Positions 49,710 to 57,660 of a stretch of DNA of 64,000 nucleotides are shown here, in pieces; positions within the stretch are counted from its first letter, which is position 1, and each line of letters opens with the position of its first letter. This stretch comes from Bacteroidia bacterium (GTDB lineage: Bacteria; Bacteroidota; Bacteroidia; Chitinophagales; UBA2359): assembly GCA_030427245.1 (NCBI GenBank), contig JAUHXA010000014.1, positions 43,785-107,784 of the forward strand, read 5' to 3'. A model generated the notes under the pieces. It was not told the DNA's origin. It ran no database searches and was given only the letters and a program-made list of their open reading frames with translations. Position numbers and translations under genes: made by a program.

Positions 49710-51449
49710 ATGAATCTAAAATCCACCATATTTACCATTTTAAAATCATTCTCTGGACAAGAAAGGATGATTACTGTTCCGATGGCCTACATTGAGTTTT
49801 GTGGAGATTGCTATCCTACTGCGGTTATGTTATCGCAATTGGTTTTTTGGTCCGACAAGACAAAGGTTAAGCACAAAGGGAAAACATGGATAGTTAAGAC
49901 AGATGCAGAATGGCATAAAGAAACCCGATTGTCGGGGGCTTGGGTAAAAAAAGCAGCTAAGAATCTGGAAACCATTGAGGTATTGGAAACTTGCCTGAAA
50001 AAATTTGGCAACTCCCCCAAAAAACATTATCACCTCAATGCAGAGAAATTTACTGAACAAATGATGGCTTTCCTGCAAAAAGGGGAGTCTAAATTACAAG
50101 ATATTAAACAGGATAAGATTCGCAAGAAGACTCAGGCAATGATTAGTACTCGACTAAATAAAATAGCCGAAAAACAAGAGGATACGGAAGATCCTAAATT
50201 GGATTTGTCGTCACACGACAAATCCAATTTACGTACTACGACAAATAAGAGTAATCCACGTACCACGACAAAACCAATCCACGTACCACGACAAAACCAA
50301 TCCACGTACCACGACAAAACCATGGACTTGTCGTCACACGACGAATCCATACCAGTAGAAGTAAAAGAAGATATAGAAAGAAGAGGGTATAAAGAAGAAG
50401 ATTCCCCCCCCTCTTTTTCTGTTAAAAAAATAGATAGCCTAACGGCTTACATGTGCCTACAAAACGAAGAGATGCAAATAAAATTCATTTCGGACGGATT
50501 AAAAATAAATTATATAAATGATAGTATTTATTTTAAAACGCTCGAAGATTTGCAGCCGCTCATCGAAGAGTTCTGTACCGAACTTGCCACCGAACAACGA
50601 GACTATGAAAACGCAAGGGCGACATGGAACGCATTTGGCGAGTGGGTAGGCTCGAATCAAGAAAGATGCTGGCACAAAGATTTTGAAGCCATGCTGAGAG
50701 GGCGATACAGCAAAACCACTATTGAGCTTTCAGAAATCAAAAAATACTACATCGCTCATGTGAAATCTGCAGGAAAGCCAATTGCAAACTGGCAAGCGGG
50801 ACTTGAAAAAGCAGTGATGGGAAATTGGGGGCAAAAAAACTTTAAGAAAACCGCATCGGACAAAGAGGTTCGAGAAAAAAAATACACCGAAGCGAAAACG
50901 CCCTCTGCTCAGTCGAATTCGGCACAAGCTCAAGCGAAAGCTTCAAAAATGAAGAACATCCAGAAAGGGCTTATCGAAGGAGACTATGGGGCAGCTGACG
51001 TGCCTGTAATGCTCCAGGGAATGACCGCCCTACTCGACGAGATTGCCGAATTGATGGCGGGGAATCCTGCTTGGCAAAAATCAGTGAACAACTACAAGGT
51101 TTGGGTCGAAACTCAATCCTCAAAAGTTCAAAAGCTTAACCCTGATGCCTCCACTACGGCCAACAATGCCCAGGAGGTAATTACACGCCTCGCAAAAGGC
51201 AAATCAACCAATCGGATTTTGAAAGCCGCAAATGGAAGGCTGGATGAGTTGATTGAGAGGCTGGAAAGAAGCCTGGAGCTTTTCGCCAAAAATCCGACAG
51301 CCGACAGAATAGCGATTATCACCCAAACAATCGGACAATTGACTTCTAAGAAAAATTTGTCCTCTCTACAAAAAACCAAATTCACAGAACTGCGAGACAA
51401 GGCATTAGAGGTGCTGAAAAACACCAAAATAGAAGAACAGGCAGCATGA
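49710..51449 (+). CDS. Replisome-organiser-like protein with intragenic iterons
   Basis: A 579-residue protein. The first 110 residues (ITVPMAYIEFCGDCYPTAVM, ending FGNSPKKHYHLNAEKF) have the winged-helix pattern of phage replication initiators of the lambda O/DnaD type. The segment at residues 165-213 is low-complexity and encoded by repeated DNA (50203-50347), as in lambda gene O where the origin lies in the initiator gene. The C-terminal 300 residues are helical with a charged middle and could bind the helicase loader or helicase. No helicase gene was seen nearby. The next gene starts at its stop codon with a 4-bp overlap. Confidence 0.6.
   Translation: MNLKSTIFTILKSFSGQERMITVPMAYIEFCGDCYPTAVMLSQLVFWSDKTKVKHKGKTWIVKTDAEWHKETRLSGAWVKKAAKNLETIEVLETCLKKFGNSPKKHYHLNAEKFTEQMMAFLQKGESKLQDIKQDKIRKKTQAMISTRLNKIAEKQEDTEDPKLDLSSHDKSNLRTTTNKSNPRTTTKPIHVPRQNQSTYHDKTMDLSSHDESIPVEVKEDIERRGYKEEDSPPSFSVKKIDSLTAYMCLQNEEMQIKFISDGLKINYINDSIYFKTLEDLQPLIEEFCTELATEQRDYENARATWNAFGEWVGSNQERCWHKDFEAMLRGRYSKTTIELSEIKKYYIAHVKSAGKPIANWQAGLEKAVMGNWGQKNFKKTASDKEVREKKYTEAKTPSAQSNSAQAQAKASKMKNIQKGLIEGDYGAADVPVMLQGMTALLDEIAELMAGNPAWQKSVNNYKVWVETQSSKVQKLNPDASTTANNAQEVITRLAKGKSTNRILKAANGRLDELIERLERSLELFAKNPTADRIAIITQTIGQLTSKKNLSSLQKTKFTELRDKALEVLKNTKIEEQAA
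50203..50347. repeat. Iteron-like repeats inside the replisome-organiser-like gene
   Basis: Three consecutive copies of ACGTACCACGACAAAACC (period 23 bp) and a fourth, degenerate ACGTACTACGACAAATAAG copy, bounded on both sides by TTGTCGTCACACGAC-type inverted repeats. The arrangement resembles an origin of replication embedded in the gene of its own initiator. Confidence 0.75.
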
Positions 51450-51841
51450 TTCAACAAACAGGTCCAATGATTTTGCAGACAGCAGAATCTTTGATTCTTC
51501 TTAGAATCAAAACCAAGGTCTCTCTCAAACTAACAAGAGACGAGACACAAACGCTTTTTGGAGCAGTGAATGGGTTGATGATGATAAACCTCCAAAGCTT
51601 AGAGGAAGGAGGGTATTCAGTGGACTCGCTGTACTCAGACATCATCAATCTCCGAGACTTTGCTGATTTGTTATACCTGCGCTTGTCAGGCGGCAAAACG
51701 GGCAAATTCAAAATCAAAACCCAAGTAGCGATTTCATTTTTGGAAAGTTTGAGTCAATGTAATTTAAACGAAATCAGTGTTTTTGGGCTAGCTACATTGA
51801 GAAGTATTGAAGCGGAAATACATAGACAACTGCAAATATAA
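51446..51841 (+). CDS. Uncharacterised small protein
   Basis: A 131-residue helical protein (ETQTLFGAVNGLMMINLQSL) starting with a 4-bp overlap with the upstream gene, so translationally coupled. No recognised family; a partner of the replisome-organiser is plausible. Confidence 0.45.
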   Translation: MIQQTGPMILQTAESLILLRIKTKVSLKLTRDETQTLFGAVNGLMMINLQSLEEGGYSVDSLYSDIINLRDFADLLYLRLSGGKTGKFKIKTQVAISFLESLSQCNLNEISVFGLATLRSIEAEIHRQLQI

Positions 51842-51861
51842 TTTTATAAATGTTACAAAAT

Positions 51862-51872
51862 CCTTACTTTTG
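51862..51872 (+). promoter_or_regulatory. Promoter -7 box TACTTTTG
   Basis: TACTTTTG matches TAnnTTTG. It would give a short leader before the gene at 51906 and overlaps no other recognisable element. Confidence 0.4.
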
Positions 51873-51905
51873 TTTTATTTAGAGTATAGACCACGAACGA
51901 AAGTA

Positions 51906-52313
51906 ATGATACACATAGTAAATAAAGAAGAACATTCAAATATTCATTCCATTTCTGTTGCCACAGCAAAACTACAACGACAAAAGGAAGCCGCACTTTT
52001 AAAAAACCAAAAAGCGGAAGCCAATAGGCTCAAGCAGGATATTATTCAGCTGCAGCAACTCAGAAATGATTATGCTGCACGATTGGCAGAAAAATATGCT
52101 GTGCTCCCAAAACAAACCATAGTAGATGTTTTTGCTTTGGCGAAGACCAGAAAGGGAGGCAGGAGGCGAAAAACAAATCGCCTCGTTGGAAAAGGGAGGG
52201 TTTGGGAGTTTCGATATTTTGAGAAGAAAGGGTATGTAAGCTATGAGGTGGAGCGAATTGAAGGGCGGACATTTGACCCCGAAAAACATTATTTATTAGA
52301 GTCGAGAGACTAA
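51906..52313 (+). CDS. Uncharacterised basic protein
   Basis: From the ATG at 51906 (MIHIVNKEEHSNIHSISVAT) the product has 135 residues, with a charged coiled-coil N-terminus and a basic beta-rich C-terminal part (GRRRKTNRLVGKGRVWEFRY). The start at 51906 is preferred over the one at 51807, which would overlap the previous gene and precede the promoter. Family unknown. Confidence 0.45.
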   Translation: MIHIVNKEEHSNIHSISVATAKLQRQKEAALLKNQKAEANRLKQDIIQLQQLRNDYAARLAEKYAVLPKQTIVDVFALAKTRKGGRRRKTNRLVGKGRVWEFRYFEKKGYVSYEVERIEGRTFDPEKHYLLESRD

Positions 52314-52330
52314 ATAAAAACAGAGGAAGA

Positions 52331-52394
52331 AAGACTTTTTTTAAACAAAAAAGTTTATGTATATTTGAGCATAAACTATAACACACGTATATTA
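52331..52394 (+). promoter_or_regulatory. Promoter with AT-palindrome and CACACGTATAT leader
   Basis: An AT palindrome with TAAAC in the centre at 52331-52357, TATATTTG at 52360-52367 as -7 box, GAGCATAAAC, and CACACGTATAT at 52382-52392 ending just before the ATG at 52394. Compact copy of the module seen at 55471 and 57208. Confidence 0.7.
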
Positions 52395-53209
52395 TGTTAT
52401 TGTCATCAGCAACAGCTCCTGCAAAGGAGTACCCTATCCTCATGCAGCCATCTATGGCGAAAGCCACAAGAATCGGAGTGAAGACCCAAACCCGAAGGTT
52501 CACAGGCTTGCACTATATCAATGCCACCATCGAACAATGGGAATGTCGGGGAACTATCATTACTCCTGTATCTGCCTCCTACTATCGCCTTCAGCGAATC
52601 AAAAAACCGTCCATACCAAATAAAAAATCAATTCTTGTAACCGAAGATGATAATTATAGCATTGTCATATCTGCAAGCACTACCAAGTGCGATGCTAATA
52701 CGCTCTATGTAATGTTCAAGCATACAGAAAGCGGCAAAACGGTATACATTAAATCTCCTTATGGAAAAACAAAGGATGTGCTTTGGGTTCGAGAAACCCG
52801 CTACATCTTAGAGGATGGAGAAGAATATTGGGCATCGGATATGATTGGGGCAGAATTTGAGCAAGGAGTTCAATACAAGACAGTCCCTTCTATTCACCTC
52901 AAACGCATTCATGCAAAATTATTCTTGAAAGTTGAATCGGTTTCGATTGAACGGCTTTGGGATATTTCGGCTGATGATGCGATTGCGGAGGGGATTGAAG
53001 GGTACTTCCATGATGTTTACAAAAGGAAAGTTTGGAAAGATTATATGCCTACAAAAACCAAGGATGAACCTGAACTTGTTTGCTCTACTCCAATTACAAG
53101 TTTTAAAACACTTATCTGCTCCATTCATGGGAATGAATTGGAGGACAGTAATCCGTATGTGTGGGTGGTGAAGTTTAATCTCAATGCTTTAAAAAATATC
53201 CAGCAATGA
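52394..53209 (+). CDS. Phage ASCH/PUA-like domain protein
   Basis: A 271-residue protein with the typical layout of phage ASCH-domain proteins: PILMQPSMAKATRIGVKTQT near residue 15, the motif DVLWVRETRYI near 128, HLKRIHAKLFLKVESVSIER, WDISADDAIAEGIEG, and a final SNPYVWVVKFN. Function in phages is not established; the ASCH fold binds RNA or modified nucleobases in some members. The start is set by the leader element ending just before it; the next gene overlaps by 4 bp. Confidence 0.75.
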   Translation: MLLSSATAPAKEYPILMQPSMAKATRIGVKTQTRRFTGLHYINATIEQWECRGTIITPVSASYYRLQRIKKPSIPNKKSILVTEDDNYSIVISASTTKCDANTLYVMFKHTESGKTVYIKSPYGKTKDVLWVRETRYILEDGEEYWASDMIGAEFEQGVQYKTVPSIHLKRIHAKLFLKVESVSIERLWDISADDAIAEGIEGYFHDVYKRKVWKDYMPTKTKDEPELVCSTPITSFKTLICSIHGNELEDSNPYVWVVKFNLNALKNIQQ

Positions 53210-53628
53210 AAAATATAAAATTTAGGGCTTATTGGGGAGACGTGAATAAATTTAAGCACTTTGATTCTCTTCGTTTGACAAGCGATAGATTGTTAAGAGA
53301 ATCATGTTTTGGGATGTTTCTTCCCTCTACTGATGGAAGTGTTTTTTTGGGTAAAACCGAACCCGAAATGTTCACAGGCTTCAAAGACTCGAAAGGCAAC
53401 GATATTTATGAAGGTGATATTATAGGGGATTGGAATGAGGTAGATGGCAAGAGGGTGCAATCAAAGCTGCAAGTGTTTTGGTGCGAACAAACAGGGGCAT
53501 GGATGCTTGACCTTAGTTTCTCACAAAACAAAGAAGGGGGGACTCTTTTGTCCGAAGAGCTTGTCTTATATGATTATGAGGTAATAGGTAATATTCACGA
53601 ACATCTCAAAAATAAAAAAAAGAAATAA
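53206..53628 (+). CDS. YopX-family phage protein
   Basis: A 140-residue protein with the YopX signatures IKFRAYWGDVNKF, FTGFKDSKGNDIYEGDIIGD and a final YEVIGNIHEH. The family is common in phages and of unknown function. It overlaps the ASCH-like gene by 4 bp and so is coupled to it. Confidence 0.88.
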   Translation: MKNIKFRAYWGDVNKFKHFDSLRLTSDRLLRESCFGMFLPSTDGSVFLGKTEPEMFTGFKDSKGNDIYEGDIIGDWNEVDGKRVQSKLQVFWCEQTGAWMLDLSFSQNKEGGTLLSEELVLYDYEVIGNIHEHLKNKKKK

Positions 53629-53635
53629 AATACCA

Positions 53636-54304
53636 ATGAACAAAAATAAAATACAAGAAGCCTTGATGCTTCATGTCAGTACTAACAAATTAAGACCTGA
53701 AATGCACCGCCCTTTCCGAGTAGGAAACTATGTATATGCTACCGATGCACATAGTTTTTTGAAAATACATAAAGATATAGTGGATGAAGAAGTTTATGAA
53801 AACGACAAGGAGGTGAAATATCCAGATGTTCCATCCATTGAGCGTAAGACTGTTTCTTTTGAGGCTCCTATTGTGGTTCGATTGGCAGATATTCAAGATG
53901 CTATTCATAGACTCCCAACAGTTGATGTGTATGAATTATGTGTGTGTTGCGATGGTGAAGGAACGATTTATTGTGATTGTTGTGGAGCAGAGCGTCAATG
54001 TGATTCTTGCAAAGGAACTGGAAAGACTGGAGGTTCCATCGGAAAAACCTTTGATGCAGGAGGGGCAATTAGCTTCGGGATTAGTGTAATATCAGCTTTT
54101 TTGGCGGATAGAATTATCAAAACTATGCAGTGTTTTGATGTTGAGGAAATAAAATTATTTGGCAAAACCAATGGAGGTAGTACATTGATGTTTTCTTTGG
54201 ATATGAAAAAAGGCAAAACTGCATGGATGGGATTTGTAGACTCAATTCAACATTACGAATCCTGCATTGAACCTGTTTACTTCAATGCAGGATTCGTTAA
54301 CTAA
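53636..54304 (+). CDS. Protein with DnaJ-like zinc-binding cluster
   Basis: A 222-residue protein. The segment CVCCDGEGTIYCDCCGAERQ followed by CDSCKGTGK (residues 102-128) gives C-x-x-C-x-G-x-G repeats like the DnaJ zinc finger, but there is no J domain. It may be a small zinc protein for chaperone-like or nucleic acid contacts. The C-terminal half is hydrophobic and soluble. Confidence 0.6.
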   Translation: MNKNKIQEALMLHVSTNKLRPEMHRPFRVGNYVYATDAHSFLKIHKDIVDEEVYENDKEVKYPDVPSIERKTVSFEAPIVVRLADIQDAIHRLPTVDVYELCVCCDGEGTIYCDCCGAERQCDSCKGTGKTGGSIGKTFDAGGAISFGISVISAFLADRIIKTMQCFDVEEIKLFGKTNGGSTLMFSLDMKKGKTAWMGFVDSIQHYESCIEPVYFNAGFVN

Positions 54305-54326
54305 TAATTCTTAATCGATTATTCAA

Positions 54327-54902
54327 ATGAGCAAAGAACTACAAGCCCAGTCTATGTTTGCCCAATACGTAGCCCTGCAATATCCCGACTTGGTGTGTCA
54401 GGCAGATGCCAATGGCAAACAAGCTCCTACTAAGTCAGTCAGGCGAAAAGGAGGTGTAGTGGCTAACTATGCACCCCAAGCCATCAAGATGAAAAAAGCA
54501 GGGGCAAGGCGGGGTTTCCCTGACTGGTTCTGTTACCGACCAAAAGCAGAGCAGCGAATAGAGGGAGGCGTGAAGCAACTTCATGTCTTTCATGGTTTAG
54601 CCTTAGAGTTTAAAGCTCCCAACGTTTGTCCGTTCTACAAAAACGGAAGTGGCAAACTCAAAAGCGATGTCCACGTCCAGGAGCAGTACCAAGTATTGAA
54701 CCAACTACGAGGCGAAGGGTACGCAGCTTTTTTTGTGTGGGGGAATTCGGTTGGAGATGTCTATGACAATGCTCGATGGACACTCGACACCTATCTCCAC
54801 AATCGAAAGCGAGTGGAGGCGATAGATGAGTTTTGGAGAAAGAAAGGAGCCGTCTATGAGCCTATCAATAGTTTTGTGATGGCATACTCGGCAATGTGCT
54901 AA
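54327..54902 (+). CDS. VRR-NUC domain nuclease
   Basis: A 191-residue protein with a VRR-NUC fold: GFPDWFCYRP near residue 65, LALEFKAPN and QEQYQVLNQLRGEGYAAFFV, which is the metal-binding and Q-x-x-x-L helix pattern of this nuclease family. VRR-NUC enzymes cut branched or structured DNA and are frequent in phage replication modules. Sits with the other early genes; follows a Cys-rich protein by 22 bp. Confidence 0.8.
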   Translation: MSKELQAQSMFAQYVALQYPDLVCQADANGKQAPTKSVRRKGGVVANYAPQAIKMKKAGARRGFPDWFCYRPKAEQRIEGGVKQLHVFHGLALEFKAPNVCPFYKNGSGKLKSDVHVQEQYQVLNQLRGEGYAAFFVWGNSVGDVYDNARWTLDTYLHNRKRVEAIDEFWRKKGAVYEPINSFVMAYSAMC

Positions 54903-54933
54903 TAAAATATTTTTATTTATAAATTATATAGTA

Positions 54934-55317
54934 ATGGAAAATGAGCCAACAAAGATATTCCTTCAAGTAGACCCGTCTGGTATTTATACTGATGAAGAAC
55001 TGGCGGGATGGAATTTCGAGAAAATAAGGGCCAACGTAACTTGGTGCCCTCGCAGGATAGCAGATTCAGATATTGAATACGTGAAGTCTGATATGTCAAG
55101 TCGTTGGATAAGCGTAAAAGAACAACTTCCTTCTGATGAGAACGGCAGTGTGTTGGCTTGGATAGTCTGTTATAATGATGAAGATTTTCCAGAGTCTTTT
55201 TGTATCACAGCAAATTATAGTGGAGGTTCTTGGGATTGCCACTACAATGATGCTCAGTATAGATGGGAAATCACCCACTGGCAGTTTTTGCCGACAAAGC
55301 CCCAAATAAAAAAATAA
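54934..55317 (+). CDS. DUF551-like phage protein
   Basis: A 127-residue protein. WISVKEQLPSDENGSVLAWI in the middle and ITHWQFLPTKP at the end are the DUF551 signature. The N-terminal 45 residues are variable. Function unknown, common in phages. The following DNA contains a terminator flanked by 16-bp direct repeats. Confidence 0.75.
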   Translation: MENEPTKIFLQVDPSGIYTDEELAGWNFEKIRANVTWCPRRIADSDIEYVKSDMSSRWISVKEQLPSDENGSVLAWIVCYNDEDFPESFCITANYSGGSWDCHYNDAQYRWEITHWQFLPTKPQIKK

Positions 55318-55404
55318 GTTTGTAATGGTTTGTAATAGATATTTTAGGTTTAACCCTCATTTGCTGCATAGCTTTTGAGGGTTTTTTTGTTTGTAATGGT
55401 TTGT
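55318..55404. repeat. 16-bp direct repeats flanking a terminator
   Basis: GTTTGTAATGGTTTGT occurs at 55318-55333 and 55389-55404, with a terminator hairpin (AACCCTCA ... TGAGGGTT, then TTTTT) at 55352-55389 between. The repeats may be a remnant of an insertion. Confidence 0.45.
55352..55389 (+). terminator. Rho-independent terminator after DUF551 gene
   Basis: AACCCTCA pairs perfectly with TGAGGGTT across a 16-base loop, followed by TTTTT. Ends the early unit that begins at 52.39 kb. Confidence 0.75.
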
Positions 55405-55470
55405 CAATGCTCGGTTATTAAAAATAAGATAGTCGGCTGAATAGCAGTTATTTATATTAAATAGGCGAAT

Positions 55471-55561
55471 AAAAACTTTTTTGATTAAAAAAGTTTTTGT
55501 ATTTTTGAGCATAAATAAAAACGAAGGCTTCACACCCCTTCAAAACACACGTATATTTATG
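55471..55561 (+). promoter_or_regulatory. Promoter with AT-palindrome operator and CACACGTATAT leader
   Basis: A perfect palindrome AAAAACTTTTTT-GATT-AAAAAAGTTTTT (55471-55498), TATTTTTG as -7 box (55500-55507), GAGCATAAATAAAAACG, a 25-bp GC-richer piece GGCTTCACACCCCTTC, and CACACGTATAT (55546-55556) before ATGTCATCAGCA. The same block of about 90 bp is repeated at 57208. Confidence 0.8.
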
Positions 55562-56530
55562 TCATCAGCAAACAAATGGGCGAGCCGTAAGGAGGCTCGT
55601 CAATTAAATGATAGTGCGAAAGCACGACTAAAAGAGAGACTTGATAATGATGTTGATTTTTTCAACTTCGTTGCTGAAAAAGCAACATCAGAGTTTGAGC
55701 GAAAAGGATATTACAAGGTTCTCGAAGTTACAAGCTCCTGTATTCGCATCAAGCCAGACCCAAAACACCTCCCCGATTTGATTCGCCACTTCGAGTTTCA
55801 AGCAGTGAAAATAAAGCATGAAAAACTGGTTTATTGGAAAAATCAGTGGGGAGAAATCAATCGGTCTTATAAAGACATGTCTAAAGAATCGGGCTTTTGG
55901 TGTAACATGCATAAGCCAACAAACCGAAAGGGTTATGGATGGTTTGCCAGATGGGAAGACGTGGAGGAGATACGCTATCCTATGTCGAAGTTTGTTGCTG
56001 CCCGAAAACTGGATGTTGAATATCTATCATTGATTAGGGAGAGGTATGCTCCTGTTGATGAGTTGATGGGCGGGTTGAGGCGAGGAGGGTACTCACATTT
56101 GGTCATTCCCCAAAAAACGCCCATTGAAGTAGAAAAAGAAAATGGGGAGCGCAAAAAATGGGCACTCCCTTACGATTGGGCAATTAAAAAGGAGGACATT
56201 CTTCAAGAGATTGTCACCAAGGGAATAACCCAAGAGGAGCTCACCGAAAGACAGGCTTCTATTCAAAAAGCAGCCTTGGAACGCAGCAAGAAATTCTCAC
56301 AGTTTTATTCTCCCCCAAAAGAAGAAGACCTGAGTGAGTTGCTACACGATGTAATCGACTATCAGAAGGGATTGAACAATAGATATGGACTGAGCTATAT
56401 TGACGCTCCTGAAAATATCCATTGGATTGTGCTTTACCCTAAAGTTGCTGAAAAAAAAGGGATTAGGTTTAAGGCTGTATGGATTCGCAAAGCGGATTTA
56501 GTCAAGTATGCAAATATGTTTTTTAATTAA
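55559..56530 (+). CDS. Uncharacterised early protein
   Basis: From the ATG at 55559 (MSSANKWASRKEARQLNDSA) the product has 323 residues, soluble, charged, helical at the N-terminus. The start follows from the leader element; an upstream in-frame ATG at 55481 lies within the promoter palindrome. The part around residues 95-140 is Trp- and Tyr-rich and resembles no family I know. Confidence 0.5.
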   Translation: MSSANKWASRKEARQLNDSAKARLKERLDNDVDFFNFVAEKATSEFERKGYYKVLEVTSSCIRIKPDPKHLPDLIRHFEFQAVKIKHEKLVYWKNQWGEINRSYKDMSKESGFWCNMHKPTNRKGYGWFARWEDVEEIRYPMSKFVAARKLDVEYLSLIRERYAPVDELMGGLRRGGYSHLVIPQKTPIEVEKENGERKKWALPYDWAIKKEDILQEIVTKGITQEELTERQASIQKAALERSKKFSQFYSPPKEEDLSELLHDVIDYQKGLNNRYGLSYIDAPENIHWIVLYPKVAEKKGIRFKAVWIRKADLVKYANMFFN

Positions 56531-56542
56531 CTCAACATTTAG

Positions 56543-56550
56543 TATATTTG
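56543..56550 (+). promoter_or_regulatory. Possible promoter -7 box TATATTTG
   Basis: TATATTTG followed by CAGT. It is followed by a minus-strand leader copy (56582-56594) and a possible terminator at 56587-56643 before the gene at 56763. Confidence 0.4.
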
Positions 56551-56554
56551 CAGT

Positions 56555-56594
56555 CTATTGTTGCAGTTTTGCTGATTGCATCAATATACGTGTG
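56555..56594 (-). other. Inverted leader copy with an 8-codon reading frame
   Basis: On the minus strand CACACGTATATTG ends at an ATGCAATCAGCAAAACTG frame, M-Q-S-A-K-L-Q-Q-stop (56555-56581). It keeps the ATG-x-x-x-TCAGCA context of the leader family but codes for only eight residues. It could be a remnant of an early gene or a regulatory leader peptide. Confidence 0.4.
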
Positions 56595-56643
56595 AGGAAG
56601 GGATTTGTTCTTACCTATTGGAGACGAGCATTCCTTCCTTTTT
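56587..56643 (+). terminator. Possible terminator
   Basis: GGAAGGGAT pairs with ATTCCTTCC (one wobble), followed by TTTTTTT. Ends or attenuates transcription from the left. Confidence 0.5.
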
Positions 56644-56737
56644 TTATGCCCATTAATGAAACCTAAATTGGCATTTTGCTAAAAAAATACGGCATAGAAA
56701 CTTTTTTTTAGTTATTTTTGTTTAGTCACTAAACAAA

Positions 56738-56747
56738 GCACGTATAT
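56738..56747 (+). promoter_or_regulatory. CACGTATAT leader (variant) before 56763 gene
   Basis: GCACGTATAT with TATCAGCATG 16 bp downstream; the last G starts the ATG at 56763. A less exact copy of the leader family. Confidence 0.45.
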
Positions 56748-56762
56748 TACACCAATATCAGC

Positions 56763-57128
56763 ATGAGAATTACTACAACATACTACGCCAATATCAGAAA
56801 TCTATCTGGAGAAGACTACATAGTAGTCAACATAGATAAGAACATCCCCAACTTCGAGCTAAAAAAAGCCCCTCACTATCACTATGGCCTTCTCACCAAA
56901 GATCCTTCTACTTTCAAGAGGGTAAAAGCGAAGGAAATATTACAAAATTTAGAGGCGCTTTCGATGCGTTATGGTGGAGCAGACATCATTCTATGTAGCT
57001 TCAAAAAAATCGACCCACATCGAGCACAAATAGCCCTCTTCTTATATGCCCATGTTGGACACCTATTAGAAGGACACGATATTGTGGAGCTTCCTCAAGC
57101 GGGGCGAGTGGTCCAGATGGCGGCATAA
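56763..57128 (+). CDS. Uncharacterised early protein
   Basis: A 121-residue alpha/beta protein (ITTTYYANIRNLSGEDYIVV). No motif recognised. Followed by a strong terminator. Confidence 0.45.
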   Translation: MRITTTYYANIRNLSGEDYIVVNIDKNIPNFELKKAPHYHYGLLTKDPSTFKRVKAKEILQNLEALSMRYGGADIILCSFKKIDPHRAQIALFLYAHVGHLLEGHDIVELPQAGRVVQMAA

Positions 57129-57157
57129 TCTCCCAAAAGGCAAGACGATAAATGTAC

Positions 57158-57193
57158 AAAAAGGCACACAATAAAAATTGTGTGCCTTTTTTT
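57158..57193 (+). terminator. Rho-independent terminator
   Basis: AAAAAGGCACACAAT pairs perfectly with ATTGTGTGCCTTTTT around an AAAA loop, followed by T residues. Confidence 0.85.
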
Positions 57194-57207
57194 GTGTTTT
57201 TTAAAAT

Positions 57208-57297
57208 AAAAACTTTTTTAATCAAAAAAGTTTTTGTATTTTTGAGCATAAATAAAAACGGAGGCTTCACACCCCTTCAAAACACACGTATATTATG
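57208..57297 (+). promoter_or_regulatory. Promoter with AT-palindrome operator and CACACGTATAT leader (second copy)
   Basis: The same block as 55471-55561 with few changes: palindrome 57208-57235 (spacer AATC), -7 box TATTTTTG 57237-57244, GGCTTCACACCCCTTC, then CACACGTATAT at 57283-57293 before ATGTCAGCA. Confidence 0.8.
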
Positions 57298-57660
57298 TCA
57301 GCAAAAACAACAACATCTTCCTCCTATGGGTATGCCATTCCTTGTCTCATAAAAGGTATGCAAGCCAACATGGGTATCCCTGAGCTTACCCATCAGCTTC
57401 GGGAAATGCGAATCCCGCAAAAACACCACGCTCTTATTCTTCGAAAAGCCAGTCTGCAGCACAGCCAGCAGATGGCAATAGCATTTGTCAAAGAACGCTT
57501 TGGTACAATTGCGCCAAAGGGTTTTAGAATGATGCAGGTATTAAAGGATTATTTTGTGTGCACAGCACAGGAAGTCCTTTATGTAATATACCTCTGCAAG
57601 CGCAAAGGCATTTACTGCTTGTGTAGTTATGAAGATTATAAATCAATTAAGTCGGTATAA
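57295..57660 (+). CDS. Uncharacterised small early protein
   Basis: A 121-residue protein that starts MSAKTTTSSSYG, like other early genes using the CACACGTATAT leader. The rest is helical and basic, with five Cys. It overlaps the next gene by one base (TAATG). Function unknown. Confidence 0.5.
   Translation: MSAKTTTSSSYGYAIPCLIKGMQANMGIPELTHQLREMRIPQKHHALILRKASLQHSQQMAIAFVKERFGTIAPKGFRMMQVLKDYFVCTAQEVLYVIYLCKRKGIYCLCSYEDYKSIKSV

Noticed and set aside
50203..50347. CRISPR-like direct repeats
   Set aside because: The repeats are adjacent, short and within an open reading frame; they fit intragenic iterons.
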